Source: Torymus aiolomorphi
Lineage: Eukaryota; Arthropoda; Insecta; Hymenoptera; Torymidae
NCBI GenBank assembly: GCA_036365515.1
Contig: CM070873.1
Location: 20,759,257 to 20,823,256, forward strand
Direction of reading: 5' to 3'
DNA length: 64,000 nucleotides
This document shows, one piece after another, positions 1 to 11,051 of the stretch. The notes below the pieces were generated by a model. The model saw only the letters and a list, made by a program, of their open reading frames with translations. It was not told the origin of the DNA and ran no database searches. The translations under genes were made by a program, and so were the position numbers. Position 1 is the first letter of the stretch. Every line of letters begins with the position of its first letter.

Positions 1-843
1 TTTATATATAATATATATGTATGTCAGAGCGCGAGGCAAGTTTTCTGCAGCGAGGAATTCCAACATGGCGCTGCTGCGCTCGAAAAATCGATATTTTCCG
101 AGGTATTTTGAGTTGCTCTTAGTTGGAGCACTTGTTTAGTTGAATTGAGAATTCTCGCGCTATTGGAATTTTCAATGAATTAAAAGGATTTTAAAAATGC
201 GATTAATTAAAGCAGGCTTAACGAAAAAAAAAGAATTTTCCATGAATTTTCCTTTGACCAACGAACGAAAATTCCTCTGAACTTGAAGCTGAAACTCTGA
301 AAAAACTTTTGATTTTGCAAGCACCCTACGCCCATCCTACTTTTTTCCATTCCTCATCAAGTTGTAATTGTCCCAGTAAGTAAACACCAAGAGGCACTGG
401 GTCATTAACACGAACACCTCGCAGTCCTCGTGATCCTGAAGCCATTACACCCGCGCGCGTACGCAATTACATTTACATGTCGTAATAATGGATTTTTTCG
501 GTGCGCGCTCGGCGACGGCGGCGGTCAGGAGAGAGAAGTACATCCGGTAAAATCCATTAACCCCGACAAGCGGCGGCCGAGAGAGCCCGCATATTCGAAA
601 TTGCTCGTCCGCCGCGAGAGAGAGAGACGAGCGCTAAAAGCTCCCGCGCGGCACTTTTCGGATAGTTATAAACAATGGCGCTGACCCCGGCGCTGATGTC
701 TGCGTCTGTAATGCGGGAGAATTTTTGCTTTCGACTGATGGCAGGAGGCTGGTGCGCAGGGGTTTTGGTGGACTAGGGGAAATTTTTCCATTCGTCGAAT
801 TGATTTAACGCGAGTACAGGTGGGGTATGGATAGTTGGTATGG

Positions 844-1033
844 GTCTCAAGTTTGCATCGTTGGAATGCAACGAAATAATTTTTTACGATTGATTAATGT
901 TATTAAACAATGGAAATTTTATCTAAACCTTTGTTTTAAAGTTAATTTATACTATAAAACACTAAATCTACACGCAAGTGAAGCAAAATGAATTATTTTA
1001 TTTCGTTGGACTCCAACGTTGCAAACATCAGAC
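844..1033. repeat. Short inverted-repeat (MITE-like) element
   Basis: Arms of about 40 bp at 844-884 (GTCTCAAGTTTGCATCGTTG...) and 991-1033 (...CCAACGTTGCAAACATCAGAC) are reverse complements with a few mismatches, and they enclose about 105 bp of AT-rich DNA with no reading frame. This looks like a small non-autonomous DNA transposon. No target duplication was identified with confidence. Confidence 0.6.
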
Positions 1034-1435
1034 TCACTAGTTGGTGGCTATAAAAGCCTTCGGTTAACCTCAAAATCCAGGTTTCTTTTACGAGGAGTGT
1101 CGTTACAAGAGTTAATAAAAACTCTTAGGTTATAGTAAGCATGGAATACTTTTCGACACGTTTTTAACTGTTTATGAAGAGCAATTCAGAATTACAATAA
1201 CTTATCGACCGTTAAACAAAGATTCTTATACGAAACGCAGAGTAGATCGGCGATTCCTAAAGACGCGGTACCCTCGTGAAAATAGAATCCCATACAAGGG
1301 CTTCGAAAGGCGATAAAATAATAAATCCCCCTCTAAGAAAAAGCTCCTTGCGTTCGAATGTCAACGACACCGCGTCATCTCTTGGGTAGATCAGCTGTAA
1401 CCGTTAACCTGCAGTCGCCGGCGTTCGATTATATA

Positions 1436-1960
1436 CCTCCCAACTCGCGCACGCATCTCCCCCGAAGAGAGGGAGAGAGAGAGAGAGAGAGCCGTAAAAG
1501 AAAGTTAGGCGAGGTTAGCGTCTGCTACCCTCGGCGTCGGAAGGTCGCGATATAAACTTTACCCTCTCTCGCGCGCGTTCGATCGGCGGCTGTTCGTCTT
1601 CTTATTCCTCTCCCACCCCCGCGGGGCGCCCCACTCCCCGGCGCGTCGCTTAACTTTGTTTCGAAGTTCTGCGGCGCGACCTTGAGAGCGAGCGCGCGCT
1701 CAGTAGGTCGCGCGCGAGAGGGAGAGAGTTTCCCGTCGCCTCGTAAATCTCGACCTCCCCAGCGCGCGGCCCCCGGAAATCGTTTTAATTCTCGCCCCGC
1801 CGAGAGTAAGAGCGAACTTTGAGAGCGATAAATAAAGGCCGTGACGACGCTCGTCGCCAGCCGGTTCGTTGCACCGGGTGCCGGAGACTGCCTATGGTCA
1901 GTTGGCCTGCGGCATTTTCCTGGAGTCGCGAGTAGATGCGTTCCGAGTTTAGTCAGACGC
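1436..1960 (+). promoter_or_regulatory. CpG- and GAGA-rich promoter-like region
   Basis: A sharp rise in G+C and CpG with several GAGAG runs, as in many insect promoters. TCAGT, an arthropod initiator-like motif, occurs near 1699, an ATAAATAAAG TATA-like string near 1829, and TCAGTTG near 1898. It lies 0.6 kb upstream of the first visible TDG exon, so it could be an internal or alternative promoter, or a promoter of an unseen non-coding transcript. No transcript evidence is available and the spacing of the motifs is not canonical. Confidence 0.25.
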
Positions 1961-2533
1961 CGGCGAATAAGTACCGGATCAGATTCCTTTTCTAAATTTA
2001 ACTGTATTTATACGTATTTTTTAACAGTGATGCGTTTATCGAAGCTGAGAAGTTAGTTCTCGAGATTTTCAAAGCTTATATCTGGTTGTATTCAGACAAA
2101 TGTGTTATTAAACAATTTGTTTGCAAAAATAAAACAGTTTTTAACAGGTATAATAAGTCGAATACAAATTAATAAGCTTCAACTTATTCAGTAGTAAAAG
2201 TCAATCATTCGTGTACATCAAAAGTGAAAGACACAATGGCAAAGATGCAATAAACACTTGTTTATTTTAAATTTTGAATTTAAAAATTACAACGTTCTTA
2301 TTAACTTTTAATTATTCAAATGATATTTTGAAACGAAATTGTCAAGTATATTAATTCTCTAATATAATATGGGTGATTGGGTGCTGCAAGTAGATATAGT
2401 CAGGATATAATAAGACAAGTTCTACAAATCTAAGATATTTTATTTTGTCCTTGATGAAATTTCTCATAATTTAATTCATAAATTATAATAATCAGATTTC
2501 TAACGACACGCTTGTTGCTTCTGTGCATTACAG

Positions 2534-2683
2534 GGAAGTGTCTACATCTGAGCGGTCTGACACCAGAGCCGCTTACAGCCGACGATGACTACAAACTCTT
2601 GCGCTTCGGCATCGGCTTCACGAATATGGTGGCACGTGCCACCAAAGGCAGCGCCGACCTCACCCGTAAAGAGATCAAAGAAG
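2534..2683 (+). CDS. Thd1: TDG exon a (glycosylase fold, after the catalytic motif)
   Basis: The acceptor TTACAG ends at 2533 and the donor GTGCGT begins at 2684. The translation runs [14 protein letters not shown] ... [19 protein letters not shown], the strongly conserved strand-helix block that follows the catalytic Asn motif in TDG. It ends one base into a Gly codon completed in the next exon. Confidence 0.9.
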
Positions 2684-5600
2684 GTGCGTAAGCTACTATC
2701 TTTTTATTCCTATCTTTGTCAATCAGTTTTACAAAAACAAGTCGACGACGAGGAAACTTAATCAAGTGGTTTCATCGGATGTGGCTGAAAGAATTAGATG
2801 AATTTGCCCTGTTGGAGGAAAAGTTTCAGTACCTGTGGACTGTTGACCTTATGCCCCGGTTTCTGAAAAGTTCAACATCTCTATTTTTAATTTTATTTAT
2901 TTTTACAGCACGAAAATGATAGATATTTATCAGTATATTTCTCAATAATTCATTAGCCAATGATTGAAACGGTTTATTGGATATTGTCTTTTAAGGGATG
3001 TTATTAGTTCTGGTAAAATATGGATACACTTTTACACGAAATGCTACTTTTCTTACAAGAAAATTCAAGTTCCCGCAGTAGCGTTGGGACACACTCGTGT
3101 AATTTTTCTCTTTTTAAATGGTAATTTTTATGATTTTTGTAGCGAATTTGACTGCTACTGCGATATTTTGTTTCAACAGTCATAAAAATTACTATTTCAA
3201 GTCGTAAATTTTTTTTTTATAAAAGAAAAAGTAAAATTAGTTGAAAAACATTAGTATGTTTATTTTACTACAAAAATTTGTTGCACGGTTTTATTCTTTG
3301 AAAAAATTCTTTGAAAAATTGTTAAAATTTTAAAAATAAACATTTACAAAATATATCACTTATGTTTTTGAGTAGTCTCGCGGACGAAGTCCTACGATCG
3401 ATGTCTCAAAAGTGGAATCCAAACGACTTTTTAAAAATCAATCAAATTATCCATAACAGACATATGTTTAGAAATATCCTTCTAGCTTTGCCCAATAAAT
3501 TATTTTTATGAGAAGAAGCATTAAGTATATTGTTGAGAATTGGAAATAATAACGTGAATAATTTCAAACTTTGATTATTCCTTGAACAAGCATTTCGAGT
3601 TTGATAATACATGAACGGACTTTGAAAATTATTCAACTTGATAGAGAAAAATTCGGTTCTGCAGGCTCGATCAGACACATTTTTGCAATAAAAAAAAGGC
3701 CATTAAAAAGAGAGTCACAAGACACTGATAAAGTACACCTCCTAGTTACCAAAACCTATCCACAGTGACCGAAACACCGGCATTTCCAAAGCTCCCTCCC
3801 TTCTCACTACGCACCGGCAGCCCAGACGACCGATCCAGTCTTCGCGTCGAGAAAGAAAGCGCCTCAATATCGCGCGCACTTACATCCGCGCGGCATATAA
3901 CGGGCAGTGACGTGGGGGGTAGGGGTAGACACCTGTTGTTCGCGCGCGGCCGCGAAAGTTTCGCGGGGGCGGCTGCTGGGCGCGCTCCGAAGTTTGCGGT
4001 GCCCCCACCGTCGCGATTGAATTGAGGAGTCAATGGCGCCAGTAGCGCGTGCAAGTAAGGAGCTTGCGCTGGGAGGAGGTGATTCGATCGGAAAATTCGG
4101 ACGTGAAGGTTTTCACGAGAGGAAGACCGAGATAATCGACAGTGGTACATGAAAAAGTGATCGGGACTCGCGATTTATTGATGTCCCATCGCACGGAATT
4201 GAATTACCATCAGTTTATTAGAAATTCAGATTGATATGTGACCTGTATACATTCGAGTTCAATGTAAATTTTTTAGATTTTTGATAATACGGTCATTATT
4301 GATTTTGTTGATTGACTGTAGGAAGAAACAATGTACAATGTAAGAGGAGTTTATTTGGTAGTGGCTTCGTTAATTATAATTGTATTGTTATAATCTAAAT
4401 ATTTAATTTTTTTTTCTCTGGTGTAATTAAAGCGGTTTTCCTCGATAGATAATTGTTCATAAATTCATGCACGTCGTTAAGAAAATATACTTTTTTAATT
4501 GGCTATAACTTTCTGAGTTTTGAATAATTTTTAATTTTTCCTTCCGCAAGTCCCCATGAAATTACTTAAGGAGCAAAATGAGACCTTGAAAACTAAAATC
4601 GGTTATGAAACTAAAAAGATTCCGGTGATTTATCAATAATTGGTTGTAGTGACAATATATAGTTTCTAGAATATTACCATTTTGTGAAAAAAGTTATCTT
4701 AGTCATGTTAAATACACTTTATTTATAATACACATTTCTATAATTTTAAATAAATAAATCACATTACAACTATGGTTTTTTTAAATTTTAGGGAACTTCT
4801 ACATTTAGCACTGCTTTGACTATAGGGAGTCAGAGGAGAACCACCTTAATAACAAAATTTTTATTTTTCGACTTATTTAGTTTACGTTTACTTAGGAATT
4901 TGATAATGCTAAGAGTTGCTAATATAAAATAATAAATTAGTAAGAAAATGTAAATGCGATGGGAAATTGATATTTTTACAAAATATACTCATTCAGATAT
5001 TATGAGATTTCTTTTATGAAATATAATAGACGTTAACGTTCTCGGAGTTGTTGATTATGATTTTTTTTTAAATTTGTTATCTTTGTAAATATTATTAAAT
5101 TTTTAGGATAAGTGTTGAAATTCGTACTTCAAAACAAAAATAAAAAATAATCCATTTAAAACGAAAATGTGTGACTATTAAGAAAGCAAATACTCGAACT
5201 TTAAAGTGAGCTCAAACAACAACAAAAGTTATGATCTGGCAAACTATTTACATCGAATTAAACTGTTTCCAATCGATGAACTGTTATCACTACATCTCTT
5301 TAAAACTGTGAAAAAAAAGATAAAAGCGTTGAAGTACTCACTTCGATTGCTCTTTCGCCGCAATAAATTGCGAAAAATTTTATCCAACACAACTTATTAC
5401 CGAGTTAGCGCGATTTCATGAAACTCGCAACTCTCGAGCTCTTATTTATTTTTTTCCATTGAGCTGTAAAAATAAACTTCCTACACAATGGATAGAGTGG
5501 TTTGATTGCTTAAAAAAGCTTTCCCATTCACTTCAAATGAAATTACATTTCATTTATTTTTTTCATAATCGAAGATCCAATGCAGATTTCGTCATTTATT

Positions 5601-8600
5601 TCAGCTGTATTTTTTTTTTCAATTCATAAACGTTTGTTTTTACTTTCCTGTTATAACGCGTTAACTTCCACTTTTACGACAAAATTCTATTAACTTACTA
5701 ACTGATCGTCTCAACTATTATCGATAATTAACCATTTCATTCAATTTTTCCGAAATAAGTAATTTTTGCATTAATTAAGTTCTGTGAACATCAGGAACAA
5801 AAAAAACGTTTGATTTTGGAGAGCGAAAAATCCCCATTTTCCCAGCGTAAATTAATCAAATTTTTTCTCCGATAATGTTCTTTCTAATTCTGCAATAATT
5901 AACTTTGCCAGGGGCCTACTCATTAGGCCGTGAAGTATGCATTAACATTTTTCTCGCCGGCGCAAGTTTTCGCATAATTCATCGAGACAGCGGCGAGTGC
6001 ACTGTGCGAGCGCCCGCTAAACAATTACGCTGTAAATGCCTTTAATGAACCTTTGACGGTCCTTTATTATATTGCTGGTCCGCGCTGCTGATGGAGCCCT
6101 TCCACGTTTTTTTTTTACGACATTTCACCTTATTAGAGTCTTCGTGAGGCTCGATCGCGCGCATAATTGCGTCGGGTAGGTACATATATTAAGCGATATT
6201 TCGATAATGTGTTCTCGTTAGAGCTTGTGTTCTTTTGATGAGGCGGGGCATACTGTTTTGATGATGGTAGGGTGCGCGTATTATTATTGTGAAAAGTATT
6301 CAACGTCGAAGAGATAGGTATGGAGCGTGTTATGCTCGCGCATTTACCGGAGGAAGTTGAAAGGTTGCGCGGCGGAAAGATTAATGTGATGCTGAAACGG
6401 AAGTAGGCGCAGGAACAGAATGAATTCAGTCAGACGTGTAATCACATATTTACGATTGAATAATTTTTTTTTTCATTTCGTGTCTTTTTATTGAATTGCT
6501 TAGGTATGGAAACATGAAATAAACTGCACTTAAAATGTTGATATTTTCGAAAATATAGGGAAAATATTTTAAAATATTATAGAACCACTGATATTTAGAT
6601 ATCTGAAAATATAAATAGCATGGAAATGTTTCAATTGCTGCGAAATGGTTTATTCCATTTATAATAAAGTATTGAAAAGGTATAACTTACAGGACACAGA
6701 AGTACTAATGCACTGATTATTTTGATTTTCAGGAAGTCACATACTTTTAGAGAAATTGCGAAAGTACAGACCTAAGATTGCAGTTTTCAACGGCAAGCTC
6801 ATCTACGAAGTATTTTCGGGCAAAAAGGAGTTTGGTTTTGGAAGGCAACCTAATCTCGTCGAGGGTACAAATACAGTGAGTATAGATAACGTTAGGACGA
6901 AACTGTGTCAAATATCTTATTTAACAAAAAAAGTCTTATAAATAATATTATGTTGGATGTGGTGATGAAACATGTGACGAAAATCGCTTTCCGAGTAATA
7001 ATATAGTAAATTCCACCCAAATCCCCTTTGACCAGCCAAAGTTGTTGGGTATATTTAAAAATAGCAAAACTAGTATTTTTCAAAACTTCATCGCTTCTCA
7101 AGATTCCTATTTCTCTAAAGAATACTAATCTTCAACCGCAGTGTTTAATTAGTACATTTCGACACGGGTGGGGAAGTCGATTATTTAGCTGGTGTGACTT
7201 TTTGCACGAGCGAAGCGAGTGCGAAAAAGTCACACCACCTAAATAATCGACTTACGCACTAGTTTCGAACGGTATTTTATACCACGAGCGCCGAAAAATC
7301 ATATCAAAGTTGTGATTTTGAGGTTAGAGTGGTATAAACTAATTTATAGCACGGCGCGACCTAAGTCCGCACTTAAGTCACGCCTATCCGTGACTTAAGT
7401 AGTCCATTATTGCACCGTGTTTATCGCACTCGCTACGCTCGTGCGCTAACCTCACGGTGCAATAATAAACTGCTTATGACACGGATAGGCGTGACAGCAG
7501 ACTTAGGTAAAGGTGCTATAAAATATCGTACGATGCTTTTATACTACAAAATTTGTGTATACTTCGTGAGTCGCTGACAAGTGCTATATTACTGAAAACG
7601 ACATCACCTTCACGATACACTGGGGAGCGCGAGTGATCTAACCGATACTTTGTTTTCTCCGCAGTACATGTGGGTGATGCCATCGAGTAGCGCGCGGTGC
7701 GCCCAGCTGCCGCGCGCCGCCGACAAGGTGCCGTACTACGCGGCTCTGAAGAAGTTCCGCGACTACCTCAACGGCACGATCCCGACCCTCGACGAGTCCG
7801 ACATCGTCTTCGCCGACACGAAGCTCAAGAAGCGCGAGCACGACGCACTCGAGGACAAGAAGCCCGTCTTCACCGACGAGTTCATCGACGGCGAGACTCG
7901 ATACAACAGTGATGGTAAGCTCTTCCATATAGCTTTTATAGCCTTTTCCGTTGCCGTTAATATACTTGTCAGTACATTTTTAAGTTTTTAATGTGAGTTA
8001 AATATATTTATTAAATATAGCAAGTGATTGTGTGATTAGTATATTTCATATTTTCTAAACAGTATTTTCTACAAGCACTTTTCTTAAATGACATTTTATT
8101 TTTTTAACTTTTTTGAAGCTTATTAAACTGTACAAAATTTAACGTTTTACACTTTTGCCAACTTTACTGATATATAACAATTTTCAAAAACTAATTGATT
8201 TTAATTTTCAAAATTAAAGTTCCCAATTTGCATGGGAGTCAGGCCTTTAACGATAAAATATTCTTCAAAGTAATGCCGTTGAATACTTTTCTCTCTCACA
8301 TCTATCAAGAAATAAATTCTAAGCTTAATTCGAATTGAACAGGTACGATGATAAAGCAAGAGCCGGGTCTAATCCCGGGCAAGAAGAAGCGCGGTCGGCC
8401 GAAGAAGATAAAGAACCCGGAGGAGGCGCCTCCGCCCGACCCGGAGAAGATGGACGCGAACGGCGAGGTGATAAAGAAGCGCCGAGGCCGCCCAAAGAAG
8501 ATCCACCAGCAGCAGAAGCAAGCGGAGCGCGAGGCTAAGGAGCGCGAGCACCAGCAGCACCAGCAGCACCAGCAGCACCAGGCCCACTCGCATCACGCGC

Positions 8601-10367
8601 ACCAGCAGATGGCGCACATGGCCGACGGGGGCTACGGCACCGTCAACTGCTTCTCCCCGACGATGATGTCGCCGCCTAAGCCGTTCTCCCACATGGCCCC
8701 CTACCCCCAGTCGATGAACGACCCGGGCGGCTACTACGGCCAGGGCATGCCCGGCGACGGCAGCAGCCCCTACAGCAAGCAGAGCCCCGTGCACCTGCAG
8801 CACTACAGCCAGAGCCCCAAGTCCATGTCGTCCATGTTCACACACTCGGACCTCTCGTCCGAGATCAACACGGCTATCTCCTCGGAGAACAACCTGGGCG
8901 AGCCCTCGCCCCTCACCTCGCCCGCCGGCATGGACCACCCGGACTTCGACGGCTCTCAGCAGCAGCAGCAGGCTTACGACCACGGCAGTCCCGCGGGCAC
9001 GCCGTCCTACGGCGCGTACATGGGCTACCACGAGCAGCAGCAGGAGCAGCAGCAGCAGCACCCGCACCAGGGCGCGCCCACGCCCATGAGCCAGACGACC
9101 GACGAGCACTCGCACCACTCGCATCCCACGCCGCCGCACAACCATCAGCACACGCCCACACACTCCATGTCGCCGCACCCGCACGAGCAGTACGGTAAGG
9201 CCGCACTTTCTTCACCTACCTTGAAGCGAAAACGACTGTCTTAACATTTTTCGCAATCTTTCAATTTTTCTTCGAATTTTTTTTGCTAACAAGTCTTTCA
9301 ACAAACTTTCCGTGTATAAATAGAGAAGAAGAATAGGTAATTTATTAATAGCTTGTCTTGGATATTTATTTAAACGCTCCTTCAAATAAAATTTTCTTCT
9401 ATTCGACAACTTTAAAGCATTAGTAGCTTTTCTTAAATTTTGCAACTGATGTTGAATAGGTGTAGCCGGGTTTTCCTAATTTTGAAACGAACTATCAACA
9501 CACTTTATTGCCTTTGACTATTCTATATAATTATTTAGCGCAGTTTTAACGAGGCAGTGTATATATGTGAATATTATCCGTAAAAAGGCACACGTATAAA
9601 TAAAGCAAGGTCTCAATATTGCGTGGCTATTGAATGTTTCTGTTACCCCAGGTCTAAAACGGTCGACGGGACAGGACGTGGCATCAAAGTCGCTAAGCGA
9701 CCTCGAGTCGCTGGTCGACCAGATCCCGAGCATAGCTGAGAGCGGCGGGCAGCGGCTGGCGCAGCAGCATGGCGGCCACCTCGGCGACGACGGCGGCTCG
9801 CTCGCAGACAAGCTCGAAGCCCACCAGTCGTACATGGCGGGATACGCGAGCAACCCGAACTACAGTCCCCCGCTGTCCCAGCCCTCGGGCATGTACGGCG
9901 ACAGCTACGGCGGCAGTCCGGCGTACGCGCGGCAGGAGCCCAGCGGCAAGTCCGCCTACACCGTGGAGAACCTCGCCTCGAGCAACTACACACCCAGCTA
10001 CCCGAACGTCATCCCGAGCCCGCACTACCCGGTGCCTATGTCCGCGGCGAGCTCGAGCAACGGCTACCTCTTCGGCGGCCTCGACATGCAGCGAGCCGGC
10101 GGCTACGGCCCCATGAGCGCGGCCCACCACCATCCGTCCCTGCACATGGCCAACGCCTACCCGTACAATGCGAGCTCCTACGCGAGCTCCTTCGACGCCT
10201 ACTCCTCGCCAGCGACGGCGTCATCGCCTGCGGCCAACATGGCCTACCAGGGGTACGCCGAGCCCGGCGCCAGTCCCCAGGCCTCCTCCACGCCCCCGGC
10301 CTACCTGCAGCAGCAGCAGACCGGCCCGAGCAGGCCGCCGCTCGACCTCGCCTATGACGCCGTATGA
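2534..10367 (+). CDS. Thd1: Thymine-DNA glycosylase (TDG/Thd1-like), 3' portion, five exons
   Basis: Joined exons 2534-2683, 6733-6875, 7665-7914, 8343-9194 and 9652-10367 give about 702 residues ending in a TGA at 10365-10367. All introns are GT-AG and every junction keeps frame. TDG removes thymine or uracil from G:T/G:U mispairs and oxidised 5-methylcytosine in the nucleus, starting base-excision repair. The uracil-DNA glycosylase fold is recognisable from [43 protein letters not shown] and [18 protein letters not shown], the last being the leucine-loop/active-site wall of the family. The catalytic GINPG-type motif lies upstream of these pieces and is missing, so the 5' exons are outside the window. 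After the fold come an IKQE sumoylation-like site, two AT-hooks (RGRPKK) and a long disordered His/Gln/Ser/Tyr tail, longer than in vertebrate TDG but as expected of the large insect proteins. Confidence 0.9.
3763..4060. other. CpG-rich island inside the first visible TDG intron
   Basis: An isolated G+C-rich block (CGCGCGCAC, GGGGGCGGCTGCTGGG, many CpG) in an otherwise AT-rich intron. Open frames on both strands across it lack any recognisable protein similarity and are composition artefacts. It could be an intronic promoter or enhancer. Confidence 0.3.
4447..4849. repeat. Partial copy of TTAA foldback element (family Y)
   Basis: This segment matches one arm of the complete foldback element at 62533-63298. 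Shared strings include GGCTATAACTTTCTGA, GCAAGTCCCCATGAAATTA, GAGCAAAATGAGACC and AAACTAAAATCGGTT, and both end in ...GACTA(TA)GGGAGTC...CTTAA. It ends at a TTAA at 4846-4849. The other arm is missing, so this is a truncated copy lying inside the TDG intron. Confidence 0.75.
5905..6180. promoter_or_regulatory. Candidate conserved intronic element
   Basis: A non-coding block with balanced base composition (for example ATTCATCGAGACAGCGGCG and GCTAAACAATTACGCTG), unlike the surrounding AT-rich intron. Homeodomain-like ATTA cores are clustered in it. It resembles the conserved non-coding blocks of insect introns, but I have no alignment to support that. Confidence 0.2.
6733..6875 (+). CDS. Thd1: TDG exon b (core of the glycosylase fold)
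   Basis: The acceptor TTTTCAG ends at 6732 and the donor GTGAGT starts at 6876. It encodes [20 protein letters not shown] followed by [19 protein letters not shown]. The VFNGK(C/L)IYE(I/V)F block is diagnostic of TDG. The intron before it is 4.05 kb and carries most of the local repeat content. Confidence 0.9.
7176..7251. repeat. Near-perfect 76-bp hairpin with GAGCGAAGCGAG apex
   Basis: GTCGATTATTTA...GGTGTGACTTTTTGCAC pairs with GTGCGAAAAAGTCACACC...TAAATAATCGAC across about 30 bp with only one or two mismatches, around the apex GAGCGAAGCGA, which is itself palindromic. It lies in the TDG intron between 6876 and 7664. Confidence 0.8.
7344..7520. repeat. 177-bp inverted repeat with related apex
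   Basis: The arms TATAGCAC...CCTAAGT...GTCACGCCTATCCGTG...TTATTGCACCGTG are matched by CACGGTGCAATAA...CACGGATAGGCGTGAC...ACTTAGG...GTGCTATA. The apex CGCACTCGCTACGCTCGTGCG is the same type as in the hairpin at 7176-7251. It is a second member of a small palindromic element family in the same intron. Confidence 0.75.
7665..7914 (+). CDS. Thd1: TDG exon c ([13 protein letters not shown]-binding loop)
   Basis: The acceptor TCTCCGCAG ends at 7664 and the donor GTAAGC starts at 7915. It encodes [20 protein letters not shown] and the closing helix [17 protein letters not shown]. In human TDG the equivalent loop inserts into the minor groove beside the flipped base. The exon is G+C-rich, in contrast to the flanking introns. 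Its last third ([20 protein letters not shown]...) is acidic and leaves the globular fold. Confidence 0.9.
8343..9194 (+). CDS. Thd1: TDG exon d (sumoylation-like site, two AT-hooks, His/Gln-rich tail)
   Basis: The acceptor TGAACAG ends at 8342 and the donor GTAAGG begins at 9195. It opens with MIKQEPG, which fits the psi-K-x-E sumoylation consensus, as found just after the catalytic domain in vertebrate TDG. Two AT-hooks follow, KKRGRPKK and KRRGRPKK, which bind the AT minor groove. The rest is low complexity: QQHQQH repeats, QQQQQ runs, and Ser/Pro/Tyr/Gly stretches. Reading through the donor gives a frame that ends in KRKRLS and a stop at 9244, so a retained intron would make a shorter protein. 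Confidence 0.85.
9652..10367 (+). CDS. Thd1: TDG terminal exon (Tyr/Ser/Ala-rich C-terminus)
   Basis: The acceptor TTACCCCAG ends at 9651. It encodes [20 protein letters not shown] and then a Tyr/Ser/Pro/Ala-rich disordered tail ending LDLAYDAV and TGA. The [17 protein letters not shown] helix is the only obvious amphipathic element and may be a short interaction motif. The extreme G+C content generates long antisense and alternate-frame open stretches that are not genes. Confidence 0.85.
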
Positions 10368-10555
10368 TAGTCGCTCTAGGAATCCAGCCACCAGCAACAC
10401 CACCACCACCACCACCACCATCACGATATAAATCGACGCCCATTTTCTTCTCCTTCTTCTTCTTCTTCTACTTCTTCCTCTTCTTTGTACGCGTGAGCCG
10501 CCCCGCCTCTGTATATGTGTGTCTTTCCGGTCTGTGTAGCGGCGCGTCGCTCGGG

Positions 10556-10589
10556 GACAGAGAAAGGGAGAGAGTGATAGTGAGTGAGC

Positions 10590-10621
<32 letters not shown>

Positions 10622-10650
10622 GTGAGAGAGAGTAAAAGAGAAGGGGATGA
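10556..10650 (+). repeat. (GA)n-rich tract
   Basis: Imperfect GAGAGA run with GTGA interruptions, about 190 bases after the TDG stop codon, probably in the 3' UTR. An (ACC)n run lies just upstream at about 10396-10420. Confidence 0.8.
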
Positions 10651-10981
10651 TGATGTGATGGGCTCATGAGAAACAGAGAAAAAGAGAGAGGGAGACAGAG
10701 AGATGGCGTCATGTTTTTCTACTACCATGTATTTTTACACTGAGGGCCAATTTTCCGAGGGCGCGGTGCACGGAGGCCCCTTTTTAACGCTTTTTCAGCG
10801 CCTAGTAGTCTGGGAATGACTTGTCAAATGTCCAGTGAATTCCGGTGTGAAATTTTCAATCAGAAACTATTGTCCATGGTGCTAATCGTTAAGTTGACGG
10901 TGTGTCCGGTGCTTGCCACGTAAACGACAAAATTCCTGTCACACAACGAAGAGTGCGCTGTCGGAAAATTCGCCCCCCCCC

Positions 10982-10983
<2 letters not shown>

Positions 10984-11046
<63 letters not shown>
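10984..11046 (+). repeat. (CT)n microsatellite
   Basis: A pure CT dinucleotide run preceded by a C homopolymer (10973-10982). Confidence 0.95.

Positions 11047-11051
<5 letters not shown>

Larger units (their letters stand above)
1..2533. other. Upstream flank or intron of the TDG gene, no coding exon recognised
   Basis: No exon of the downstream glycosylase gene was found here. I looked for the catalytic GINPG-type motif in all forward frames. The nearest thing, an SINPD string near 556-570, lacks the glycine-rich context and is not it. The stretch is AT-rich apart from CpG/GAGA-rich patches at about 430-700 and 1436-1960, and it holds one palindromic element at 844-1033. The first visible exon starts in phase after a canonical acceptor at 2531-2533, so this is intron or upstream sequence of the same gene. 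Confidence 0.5.

Noticed and set aside
430..684. Frame containing SINPD as a possible TDG catalytic exon
   Set aside because: The family motif needs GINPG in a glycine-rich context, followed by a His/Phe-rich segment. None of this is present and no splice sites fit.
5206..5421. 71-codon Lys/Leu-rich frame in the TDG intron
   Set aside because: No ATG start, no similarity, and the composition is that of AT-rich intron.
8369..9215. Long open frames antisense to the TDG exon (Leu/Val/Arg-rich)
   Set aside because: Products of G+C-rich codons and CAG/CAC repeats on the coding strand, with no domain similarity. The sense frame has conserved TDG content and proper splice sites.
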